Shown: in pieces, positions 35,149-45,127 of the stretch
Layout: every line of letters starts with the position of its first letter
How positions within the stretch are numbered: the stretch's first letter is position 1
Assembly (NCBI GenBank): GCA_022822445.1
Contig: JAJEBR010000033.1
Coordinates: forward strand, 1-64,000
Origin: Gemmatimonadota bacterium
Lineage (GTDB): Bacteria > Gemmatimonadota > Gemmatimonadetes > Longimicrobiales > Gaopeijiaceae
Length of the DNA: 64,000 nucleotides
Direction of reading: 5' to 3'
Program-made: the position numbers and the translations under genes
Notes under the pieces: generated by a model
What the model was told of the DNA's origin: nothing
What the model saw: the letters and a program-made list of their open reading frames with translations, nothing else
Database searches by the model: none

Positions 35149-35754
35149 ATGAACCGTACTAAGTTGACCGCGGGCGTACTGCTCTTTGGCGGCCTGGTCG
35201 CCGTTGTTGCCTTCCGTGCCTTTGCTCCGGATGCGGAGCCGGAGATGACCGGCGTCGCGGATGCGGGCACGGCCATGGCGGACGCGGGCACGGCCATGGC
35301 GGATGCGGGCACGGCTATGGCGGACGCGGGCACGGCCATGGCGGACGCAGGCACGGCCATGGCGGATGCAGGCACGGCCATTCACGTCTACAAGACCGCG
35401 ACCTGCGGGTGCTGCGGGCTCTGGGTGGAACACCTCAGGGCGGCGGGGTTCGAGGTCACCGTGGAGGACCTGCCGAATCCGGAACTGGCGGCTCTGAAGC
35501 AGCGCCACGGAATTGCCCCGGAGCTCAGCTCCTGCCACACGGCGCTGGCCGGCGGCTACGTATTCGAGGGGCACATCCCGGCCGACGTGATCGAGTCCTT
35601 CCTGGAGGAGGCCCCCGGGGTGAAGGGGATCTCCGTTCCCGGCATGCCGATCGGTTCACCGGGGATGGAGGGATCCAACCCGCGGCCCTACGCCGTGATC
35701 GCCTTCGACGGCAAGGGCAACCGAACCGTATACCGGCAGATCGACCCGAGGTAG
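35149..35754 (+). CDS. DUF411 family metal-binding-like protein with ADAGTAM repeats
   Basis: A 201-residue exported or membrane-anchored protein. An N-terminal hydrophobic segment (about 6-24) is followed by six 7-residue repeats (ADAGTAM, about 37-78) and then a DUF411 domain with YKTATCGCCGLWVEHL, LSSCHTALAGGYVFEGHIPADVI and SVPGMPIGSPGME. DUF411 proteins occur with copper and other metal-handling genes, and the CxCC and Cys-His residues could bind metal; this is unproven. It probably shares a transcript with the tRNA-Leu just upstream. The repeat linker would act as a spacer from the membrane. Confidence 0.88.
   Translation: MNRTKLTAGVLLFGGLVAVVAFRAFAPDAEPEMTGVADAGTAMADAGTAMADAGTAMADAGTAMADAGTAMADAGTAIHVYKTATCGCCGLWVEHLRAAGFEVTVEDLPNPELAALKQRHGIAPELSSCHTALAGGYVFEGHIPADVIESFLEEAPGVKGISVPGMPIGSPGMEGSNPRPYAVIAFDGKGNRTVYRQIDPR
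35257..35382 (+). repeat. 21-bp tandem repeat, six units, inside the DUF411 gene
   Basis: Six units of 21 bases starting GCGGATGCGGGCACGG; units differ by one or two mostly synonymous bases. The reading frame is kept. Copy number could vary between strains by replication slippage. Confidence 0.92.
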
Positions 35755-35791
35755 CCCCCGGGCCCAGTCCGGCGGACAAACCCGCGTGCCT

Positions 35792-35820
35792 TTCTGGGAA
35801 CCGTCCGCAAATGATATGAT
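35792..35820 (+). promoter_or_regulatory. Candidate promoter of gltA
   Basis: TTCTGG (35792-35797), 17 bases, TATGAT (35815-35820) with an extended TGA before it. The start point would leave about 50 bases of leader before the ATG at 35880. Confidence 0.45.
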
Positions 35821-35879
35821 TCATAGCCCGCAACCCCGCGAGAATCCCCAGCCCGGCTTGGCCGGCCGCGAAGGCGAAA

Positions 35880-37178
<1,299 letters not shown>

Positions 37179-37194
37179 CTGGCCGTGGGAACCC

Positions 37195-37375
37195 CGCCTC
37201 AACGCCGGGGATGTATGGTCAACATGACATTTTGTAAGGTGTTGTTGACATCGTGGTACAGTAGGCACGGTCCGGCAGCCCGTGGCCCCCGCGGCATCGG
37301 GGCGGCGATGCATGCGCGTCGGACCGCGCCTCGCCGTGCTCGGTGCGACGCGGGGGTTATCCACGGCCTGCCCGC
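37195..37375 (+). repeat. Dispersed intergenic repeat, copy at 37.2 kb
   Basis: Contains a 37-bp near-palindromic site (37213-37249), a middle part resembling the GGCGATGCATCC region of other copies (37298-37318) and the second module (37324-37370) with GGGGTTATCCACGG. The order and orientation of parts differ from the 54-kb copy, so the element has been rearranged. Its right end runs into the lipoprotein coding sequence. Confidence 0.8.
37213..37249 (+). repeat. 37-bp near-palindromic site, copy 2
   Basis: Reads GTATGG, two bases, AACATGACATTT, one base, GTAAGG, four bases, GTTGAC. The core is identical to copies at 14581 and 50744; the outer arms are the most divergent of the family, though GTCAACA/TGTTGAC still form an inverted pair. 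Confidence 0.9.
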
Positions 37376-37715
37376 TGTCCTGTTGCTGTGGCTGCCGGGG
37401 TGTGCGATGGTCCGTGGGACTGCGGACGACCCGTTCGCGGAACGCGCGGCCGCGCAGGAGATCGAAATCCTGGTCCGCAACAACAACTTCAGCCAGGCTA
37501 CGGTGTACACCGCCCGGTCCGGCTCCGGCCGGCGCCTCGGGATCGTTCCCGGCAAGGGCGAGGCCACCTTCAAGCTGCGTTGGACCTTCCCCGACATCCG
37601 GCTGCGCGTCAGGCCGCTGGCCGGCCGGGAGTTCTTCACCGAGACCCTCTCGGTCGCTCCGGGAGAACTGCTCGAGTTGATCATTCCGCCCCACCAGCGG
37701 CTCAAGGAGGCATGA
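37308..37715 (+). CDS. Small lipoprotein of unknown function
   Basis: A 135-residue protein with a lipobox LPGC at Cys32 (LLLWLPGCAM) and a mature part of about 100 residues (EIEILVRNNNFSQATVYTARSG, then predicted beta strands ending LIIPPHQRLKEA). I do not recognise the family. The only ATG that gives a signal peptide (37308) lies inside the dispersed repeat, so the first 20 or so residues are repeat-derived and arginine-rich; a TTG or CTG near 37380 would also give a short signal peptide. It ends one base before the S9 peptidase GTG, so the two may be cotranscribed. Confidence 0.7.
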   Translation: MHARRTAPRRARCDAGVIHGLPAVLLLWLPGCAMVRGTADDPFAERAAAQEIEILVRNNNFSQATVYTARSGSGRRLGIVPGKGEATFKLRWTFPDIRLRVRPLAGREFFTETLSVAPGELLELIIPPHQRLKEA

Positions 37716-37716
37716 C

Positions 37717-39798
37717 GTGCGTGTAATGGGACCCATCATCCGTGCAATCGGCCCTCTCGTCCCTGGCTTCGCGGCGCTGTGGGGAGGTCTCGGCAGCCCC
37801 GCGGTGGCGGCGCAGGAGGCGGATCCGCGGGAACTCACCCTCGACGAAGTCATCGACATGGTGCGGGTCTCGGGCCCGAAGCTGTCGCCGGATGGCTCGC
37901 GGGTGCTCTTCGTCAGGAGCGAACTCGACTGGGGAAAGAACGAGCGTGACAGCCGGATCTGGGTGGTGGGCGCCGACGGGTTGAACCCACGCCCCTTCAC
38001 CGGCTCGACCGACGACCGGTCGCTCGAGTGGTCGCCGGACGGTCGCTGGGTTTCGTTCACGCGCCCGGTCGGGGAGGGGGACGGCCGGAGGCGGCAGCTC
38101 TTCGTCCTGCCCTCGGACGGTGGTGAGGCCATTCAGCTGACGAAGCACGTGACCGCGGTGGGAAGCTACCGCTGGTCGCAGGACAGCCGCTCGATCCTTT
38201 TCGTCGCCAGCGACTCGCTCCCGGACGACACCGAGAAGGAGCGGAAGAACGGGGACGACGCGATCTTCATCGACGAGGGGCCCAACGGGCAGACGCGCGG
38301 CTCGTGGAACGGGGTCTGGACGGTGGGGGTGCAGGTGGCGGACACCGCGGTGCACGCGAGCCGACTGACGCCGGAAGGACGGATCGTGGGCAGCTTCGCG
38401 CTCTCGCCGGACGGGAACCACCTGGCGTACGCGTACCGCACCGAGAACCGCCGCAACGCGGGCCACCTCTCGGAGATCGCGCTGCGCTCGGTCGTTACCG
38501 GCGACGAGGAGATGATCACCGCCAACGACGCGCCGGAGTCCCAGCTGGCGTGGTCGCCGGACGGGCGGGCGATCACATTCGTGGCGCCCGATCTGGAGTC
38601 GTGGGAGCTCGACCAGGGCAACCTCTACCATCACTACATCCCCACCGGGGAAACGCGCCAGCTGATGTCCGGGGTCGACGCCGACATGAGGGGCTACCGC
38701 TGGCACCCCGGCGGCAGGTCGATCGACATCGTCGCCCTCGACCGAACCGTCGCGAACCTGTACCGGCTGAACGTGCGTTCCGGCGAGCTCGAGCAGCTGA
38801 CCGACCTGACGGGGATCGTGTCGGGGGTCTCCTACGATGCCCTTCACGGCAAGGCCGCCCTTCAGTTCGCCGGCCCGTCCGAGCCGGGCGACCTCTGGCT
38901 GGTCGACCTCGCCGACGGCTCCAGGGACCGGCTGACCGAGGCGAATCCGTGGCTCGAAGAGAAGGATCTGGCCGAGCCGGAGGTCGTTCGCTGGAACAGC
39001 TCCGACGGGCTGGAGATCGAGGGGATTCTCTACGCGCCGGCGGACCGGCCGGGTCCGGGTGCCATGGTGCTGGAGATCCACGGCGGCCCGGCGGGCGTCT
39101 TCACCCGCGGCTTCGATGCCGACGCACAGCTGCTGGTGGCGCAGGGATACGCAGTGCTGCAACCCAACGTGAGGGGATCGTCCGGCTACGGGGACGCCCT
39201 CCTGCGCGGCAACATGAACGACATCGGCGGCGGCGACTACGAGGACCTCATGACCGGAGTGGACGCCATGATCGCACGCGGGGTCGCTCACCCGGATTCG
39301 CTGGCGGTGAAGGGGTGGAGCTACGGCGGGATCCTGGGCGGCTGGACGATCACGCGCACCGACCGGTTCAAGGCGGCGAGCCTCGGCGCGATGGTCGCGG
39401 ACTGGCGGAGCGAATTCGGCACGGGCTTCAACTTCGACGTGGTGCGCTGGTACCTGGGCGGCGATCCGTGGTCGAACCGGGAGTACTGGACCGAGCGTTC
39501 CGCCTACACGCACCTGGACCGCGTCACGACTCCCACCATCCTGTTTCACGGGGCCAACGACCGGACCGACACCATGGAGCAGTCGATGAACTTCTTCGCG
39601 GGGCTCCGGCACCTGGGGGTCGACGCGCGCTTCATCCTCTTTCCGCGGGAGGGGCACGGGATCAGCGAGCCGCGGCATCGGCGGACGCTGATGATCGAGG
39701 AGATGCGCTGGCTGCACCGCTTCGTAAAGGGGCTCGAGGACTGGGAGCCGCCCGAGCGGCCTGCGAAAGCCGCTGAAAAGGTGGCGCCCATCTCGTGA
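37717..39798 (+). CDS. S9 family (prolyl oligopeptidase-like) exported peptidase
   Basis: A 693-residue protein. An N-terminal hydrophobic signal (to about AVAAQ, residue 33) is followed by a WD40-like beta-propeller (about 45-410, with repeats such as LSPDGSRVLFV, WSPDGRWVSF, LSPDGNHLAYAY) and an alpha/beta hydrolase domain. The catalytic triad is Ser535 (GWSYGG), Asp615 (GANDRTD) and His647 (EGHG); the oxyanion region is EIHGGPAG. It should hydrolyse short peptides in the periplasm. GTG at 37717 and ATG at 37726 are both possible starts. Confidence 0.93.
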   Translation: MRVMGPIIRAIGPLVPGFAALWGGLGSPAVAAQEADPRELTLDEVIDMVRVSGPKLSPDGSRVLFVRSELDWGKNERDSRIWVVGADGLNPRPFTGSTDDRSLEWSPDGRWVSFTRPVGEGDGRRRQLFVLPSDGGEAIQLTKHVTAVGSYRWSQDSRSILFVASDSLPDDTEKERKNGDDAIFIDEGPNGQTRGSWNGVWTVGVQVADTAVHASRLTPEGRIVGSFALSPDGNHLAYAYRTENRRNAGHLSEIALRSVVTGDEEMITANDAPESQLAWSPDGRAITFVAPDLESWELDQGNLYHHYIPTGETRQLMSGVDADMRGYRWHPGGRSIDIVALDRTVANLYRLNVRSGELEQLTDLTGIVSGVSYDALHGKAALQFAGPSEPGDLWLVDLADGSRDRLTEANPWLEEKDLAEPEVVRWNSSDGLEIEGILYAPADRPGPGAMVLEIHGGPAGVFTRGFDADAQLLVAQGYAVLQPNVRGSSGYGDALLRGNMNDIGGGDYEDLMTGVDAMIARGVAHPDSLAVKGWSYGGILGGWTITRTDRFKAASLGAMVADWRSEFGTGFNFDVVRWYLGGDPWSNREYWTERSAYTHLDRVTTPTILFHGANDRTDTMEQSMNFFAGLRHLGVDARFILFPREGHGISEPRHRRTLMIEEMRWLHRFVKGLEDWEPPERPAKAAEKVAPIS

Positions 39799-39817
39799 GG
39801 GAACCCGGGGCACCGAG

Positions 39818-41137
<1,320 letters not shown>

Positions 41138-41194
41138 CGCCACTCTCCGCGCGCGGAGGGGATCAGCCCGGACAAAACACTGCTTGAGGGACGC

Positions 41195-41416
41195 CTACAG
41201 CACCCGGTACAGAATCCCCTCCTGCTTGAGGGCTGCGGACAGCTCCGACGTGCGCTCCGGCGACACCTGCAGCGCGGCGCCGCACTTGGCGCCACCCTCC
41301 GGGGGAGCCGGCACGACCTCGGCCGGGATCGCCTGTTCCCTGGCCACGTCCTCGGCCCACATGGCGTGATGGGTGGTCTCGAAGATGAAGATGCTGGCGC
41401 CGTCCGGTGAAGTCAT
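41195..41416 (-). CDS. DUF3343 family small protein
   Basis: A 73-residue protein with IFIFETTHHAMWAEDVARE, IPAEVVPAPPEGGAKCGAALQV and EGILYRVL, the pattern of the DUF3343 (putative Se/S carrier-like) family. The single Cys in AKCGAAL is the conserved one. In other genomes such proteins occur near sulfur or selenium transfer genes, but none is adjacent here. It follows the PBP1A gene by 21 bases and may be cotranscribed. Confidence 0.82.
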   Translation of the reverse strand: MTSPDGASIFIFETTHHAMWAEDVAREQAIPAEVVPAPPEGGAKCGAALQVSPERTSELSAALKQEGILYRVL

Positions 41417-41437
41417 GGAAGCAGGGTCCTTGGGAGT

Positions 41438-43594
41438 TCAGGGTTGTGGAGGACGGGTGATGGGCCGGGCCTGGAGGTCGCAGGGGACAGTAGGCTCCGT
41501 GCCCGGCAGGTAGAGTTCCTCGTAGGCCTCCTCTGCCGGACACCACCTGGAAGCCAGCAGACCGGTCTTCCTGTCCACCCGGCGCCGGATGAGCCCAGGG
41601 GGAATCGCCCAGGGTTCCGGGATCTCAAGGAGGGGAGCCAACCCCCGGCTCGGGGCGGCCGGCGGATCTTCCGCTTCGGGATCGCCGTAGTACACGCGCC
41701 GCATGAAGTCTCCCCAGACCGGCGCCGCCAGCCCTCCGCCCGTTGCCCTGTCCACGATCGATACCGGGAGGTCCATCCCGAACCACACGCCCGCGACCAG
41801 GTCCGGGGTGAAGCCGAGGAACCACACGTTGCTCCCCTCGTTGGTCGTGCCGGTCTTGCCGGCGGCCGGAACCTCGTAGGGAAGGCCGGCGACCAGCCGG
41901 ATGGCGTTATGCCCCGTCCCCGCCCGCACGACCTCCTCCAGCAGGGAGACGCCGAGGCGCGCCACCCGGGGGTCGAGCTCCTGCGTGCGTTCGGGCCTTG
42001 GCTCCCAGAGGACCTCCCCGTTCGGACTCTCCACCTTGAGGACCGCGAAGGGGCGCACATGCGTGCCGAGGTTCGCGAGCGTCGCATACGCTTCCACCAT
42101 CTGCAGCGGGACGACCTCGGCCGCGCCGATGGCCGTCGACTCGAAGGGCTCGATCTCGGTACGGATCCCCAGGCGGCGCGCCATCTGGGCGACGGCCGGG
42201 AGTCCCACGCGCATCGCAACCTTGATCGCGACCATGTTGATCGACTTCGCGATGGCCTCGCGCATGGTGATGTCGCCGAGAAACTCCGGGTCGTAGTTGG
42301 AGGGGCGCCAGGTGGTGCCGTCGACCTGGTCGAGCACGACCGGCGCGTCCTTGACGATCTCCGAGGCCGGGATCCCGCTCTCCAGCGCCGCCGCGTACAC
42401 GAAGGGCTTGAAGGAGGATCCCGCCTGCCGCTCCGCATCGGTGGCACGGTTGAACTTGGAGTGGACGTGGTCCCGGCCTCCGATCATCGCACGGATTTCC
42501 CCGGTCGCCGGATCCAGCGCCACGAACATGCCCTGGACGTAGGGGATGTTCCGGTAGTCGGCTCCCTGATTGGCCTCCGCAAACTCCGCATAGGTCGTGT
42601 GGCTGAACCCGGGCCGATCCTCGATCCGCTGCCATCCGGCCTCCATGGCGGCGCGGGCATCGGCCTGCATCTCCAGATCGAGCGTCGTGTAGATTTCGAG
42701 GCCGCCCGTGTAGAGTTCGCTGCCGAACCTGTCACTCAGGATCTCCCGCGCCCACTCCACGAAGTAGGGAGCCTGGTTCTCGACTCTGCGGGCCCGCTCG
42801 GTCGGAACCGGCTCGCCCTTCCAGCGCGCGGCCTCTTCCGGCGTGAGGTATCCCTGTTCGGCCATCAGGTTCAGAACCAGGTTGCGCCGCTGCAGTCCAG
42901 CGTCAGGATTGTTGAGCGGGCTGTAGCGTTCCGGGCGGATCACGATTGCGGCCAGCAGCGCGGCTTCGGCCGGGTTCATGTCGATTGCGCTCTTGCCGAA
43001 ATAGTTCCTCGACGCCGTCTCAAGTCCGTACCAGCCATGGGCATACCCGATCTGATTCACGTATGCCTCGAGGATCTGATCCTTCGTATAGGCGCGCTCC
43101 AGCGCCATGGCGACCTGCCACTCCTTCAGCTTGCGCAGCAGCCGCTTCTCGAAGCCGAGGCGATCCGTCCACATGTTGCGCGCGAGCTGCTGGGTGATCG
43201 TGCTGCCCCCGGCGCCCGAGAGTGAGCGCGTTCGCAGCACCTCGAGCCCGGCGCGCGCGATTCCGCGCCAGTCCAGGCCGCTGTGCGAGTAGAAACGACG
43301 GTCCTCGATCGCGATGAAGGCCTGGGGCACGTACGCGGGAAGCGTCTCGAGCGAAACCAGCGTCCGCCGTTCCTCACCGAACTCCCAGACCAGCGTGGAA
43401 TCGCGAGCGTACAGCTTGCTCGTCTGCCGCGGCTCGTAGGTGTAGATCTGGGCGATCGACGGGCAGTCCGAGCAGAGGTTCCGCCACGCACCGACCGCGA
43501 GCCCGGTGCCCCCGGCGAGGAGGAAGAGCACGCAGAACCAGACCTCGCGTGGAATCCGCGCCCGGCGGATCAGTTTCGTGGCGGCTTTGAACAC
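41438..43594 (-). CDS. Class A penicillin-binding protein (PBP1A-type)
   Basis: A 718-residue bifunctional peptidoglycan synthase. A cytoplasmic basic start, one transmembrane helix (about 18-38), GT51 glycosyltransferase domain with catalytic Glu97 in FIAIEDRRFYSHSG and GGSTITQQLARN, then the transpeptidase domain with nucleophile Ser393 (GSSFKPF), SIN-type motif KSINMVA and KTGTT. The C-terminal tail is Pro-rich with two Cys residues. GT51 second Glu region is LEAYVNQIGYAHGWYGLETA. No other division gene is adjacent. Confidence 0.95.
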   Translation of the reverse strand: MFKAATKLIRRARIPREVWFCVLFLLAGGTGLAVGAWRNLCSDCPSIAQIYTYEPRQTSKLYARDSTLVWEFGEERRTLVSLETLPAYVPQAFIAIEDRRFYSHSGLDWRGIARAGLEVLRTRSLSGAGGSTITQQLARNMWTDRLGFEKRLLRKLKEWQVAMALERAYTKDQILEAYVNQIGYAHGWYGLETASRNYFGKSAIDMNPAEAALLAAIVIRPERYSPLNNPDAGLQRRNLVLNLMAEQGYLTPEEAARWKGEPVPTERARRVENQAPYFVEWAREILSDRFGSELYTGGLEIYTTLDLEMQADARAAMEAGWQRIEDRPGFSHTTYAEFAEANQGADYRNIPYVQGMFVALDPATGEIRAMIGGRDHVHSKFNRATDAERQAGSSFKPFVYAAALESGIPASEIVKDAPVVLDQVDGTTWRPSNYDPEFLGDITMREAIAKSINMVAIKVAMRVGLPAVAQMARRLGIRTEIEPFESTAIGAAEVVPLQMVEAYATLANLGTHVRPFAVLKVESPNGEVLWEPRPERTQELDPRVARLGVSLLEEVVRAGTGHNAIRLVAGLPYEVPAAGKTGTTNEGSNVWFLGFTPDLVAGVWFGMDLPVSIVDRATGGGLAAPVWGDFMRRVYYGDPEAEDPPAAPSRGLAPLLEIPEPWAIPPGLIRRRVDRKTGLLASRWCPAEEAYEELYLPGTEPTVPCDLQARPITRPPQP

Positions 43595-43869
43595 GGCGGT
43601 TTCCTCCCTGCTCAGTGGATCGCGCCCGGGGGCCGGTACGCACGGACAGGCTTCCAGGACCGCGTTCCCCGGCCATGCGGACGGGATCGGTCCTCATCAA
43701 TCTACAATCCTTGGACCCGCAGAGTGATTGCATCGTTGCCCGCGGGGAGAACGCTTGTGCGCCCTCCCATGCCTTGACCCGGCGCGGCCGTCCGGTGATG
43801 GTACAATCGGCGGCACGCTCCCAAGTGCGACCCTCTGCCGGGGGATCGCAGCCACGGAGGACAGAAAAA
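43595..43869. other. Divergent control region of PBP1A and aroB
   Basis: 275 bases. Two TACAAT hexamers on the plus strand (about 43693 and 43802-43807) could be -10 elements, the second upstream of the 37-bp site and aroB, but neither has a -35 at the right spacing. No gene is seen. Confidence 0.35.
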
Positions 43870-43906
43870 GTAAAGTGAACATGTCATTTTGTAAGGCGGA
43901 CTTTAC
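43870..43906 (+). repeat. 37-bp near-palindromic site, copy 3
   Basis: Reads GTAAAG, two bases, AACATGTCATTT, one base, GTAAGG, four bases, CTTTAC. Its ends GTAAAGT and ACTTTAC are a perfect 7-bp inverted repeat. It stands without the longer repeat around it and lies a few bases before the aroB reading frame, so it may act on aroB. Confidence 0.92.
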
Positions 43907-43909
43907 AGA

Positions 43910-45112
43910 TTGTCCAGACGGTCGGGGCGCTTCGGCACTGGTGCGACACTGCTCGATCGCCGCACGGCCCCCGTCTACGGACTGCAGAGGGGACGGTCGC
44001 TGATCGGTTGCCTCGAGGTATCGGTCCGCTCCTCCTCGGGAGGCTACCCCGTCCGAGTTGGCGGCGGCGTGCGTGGAATGCTCCCCGAGGTGGCGGCCTC
44101 CATCGCGTCCTCCGGTCGGTGCGCCATCATCGCGGACGAACGCGTCGCGGGGCTGTGGTACCACGAGGTGGCTTCGTCGCTGGCGAGTCACGGAATCGAG
44201 GCGGTCCCGGCCTTCTTCCCGGCCGGCGAGGCCAGCAAGACGCGCGAGAGCTGGGCCGCACTGACCGACGTGCTCATGGACGCGGCGCTCGGGCGGGACT
44301 GCTGCGTGGTGTCGCTCGGGGGCGGGGTGACGGGCGACCTCGCCGGGTTCGTCGCCGCGACCTTCCTGCGCGGCGTCCCGTTCGTGCAGCTTCCGACCAC
44401 GACCCTGGCCATGATCGACGCCTCGGTCGGCGGCAAGACGGGTGTGGACCACCCGGCGGGCAAGAACCTGGTGGGCGCCTTCCACGCACCGGCGGCGGTC
44501 CTGGCCGATCCGGACTTCCTGGCGACGCTTGACGCCGGCATCCGTGCCCAGGGTTACGCGGAGGCGGTCAAGCACGGTGTCATCCTCGACGCCGCCTATG
44601 CGGAGTGGCTTGCCGAGCGGGCAGGTGCGCTTCTGGAGGGGGACACGGAGGCGGTCCAGCGGTCGGTCGTCCGCTCGGTCGAGTTGAAGGCGGGGGTCGT
44701 GTCGGACGATGAATTCGAGGCCGGGCGGCGCCGTATCCTCAACTTCGGGCACACGGTGGGGCATGCGCTGGAGCTTGAGTCCGGCTACACCCTCGGCCAC
44801 GGCCACGCGGTCGCGGCGGGAATGGTTGCCGAAGCCCGGATCGGCGAAGAACTTGGGGTGACGGCAGCGGGGACCGCGGACGCGATTCGTGCTCTGGTGG
44901 GGCCCTTCGGGTTGCCGGCGAGCCACCCCTTGCTGGCGCACCCGCGCCGGCTTGCCGCGCACATGATCCGAGACAAGAAGACCCGTTCGGGTGTAGTGCA
45001 TATCGTGCGTCTCGAGGATTTGGGACGCACCGGAGTAGGCGATGCGACGACGGTTCCCGTCCGGGAGGACGAACTGGTCCGGATCATCGGGAGTTTCGTG
45101 GCGGAGGACTGA
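43910..45112 (+). CDS. aroB: 3-dehydroquinate synthase
   Basis: AroB, converting DAHP to 3-dehydroquinate in the shikimate pathway with NAD+ and a divalent metal. Visible: SLGGGVTGDLAGFVAATFLRGVPF, PTTTLAMIDASVGGKTGVDH, GKNLVGAFHAP, the metal ligands Glu in QGYAEAVKHG, His in NFGHTVGHALE and GHGHAVAAGM, and IRDKK. The start is odd: no ATG or GTG lies near the family N-terminus (LEVSVRSSSGGYPVRVGGGV). TTG at 43910 gives a 400-residue protein with a 30-residue extension; a CTG at 44000 behind GAGGGG would give the normal length. The 37-bp site ends four bases before the TTG. Confidence 0.93.
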   Translation: MSRRSGRFGTGATLLDRRTAPVYGLQRGRSLIGCLEVSVRSSSGGYPVRVGGGVRGMLPEVAASIASSGRCAIIADERVAGLWYHEVASSLASHGIEAVPAFFPAGEASKTRESWAALTDVLMDAALGRDCCVVSLGGGVTGDLAGFVAATFLRGVPFVQLPTTTLAMIDASVGGKTGVDHPAGKNLVGAFHAPAAVLADPDFLATLDAGIRAQGYAEAVKHGVILDAAYAEWLAERAGALLEGDTEAVQRSVVRSVELKAGVVSDDEFEAGRRRILNFGHTVGHALELESGYTLGHGHAVAAGMVAEARIGEELGVTAAGTADAIRALVGPFGLPASHPLLAHPRRLAAHMIRDKKTRSGVVHIVRLEDLGRTGVGDATTVPVREDELVRIIGSFVAED

Positions 45113-45127
45113 CGGACTGGAGGATGC

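Noticed and set aside
35257-35382. CRISPR array
   Set aside because: The units are contiguous with no spacers and keep a reading frame; no cas gene is present.
37717-39798. Operon of lipoprotein, peptidase and phosphorylase as a functional unit
   Set aside because: Spacing is short, but the three functions are unrelated and the first gene's start is repeat-derived, so I record only possible cotranscription.
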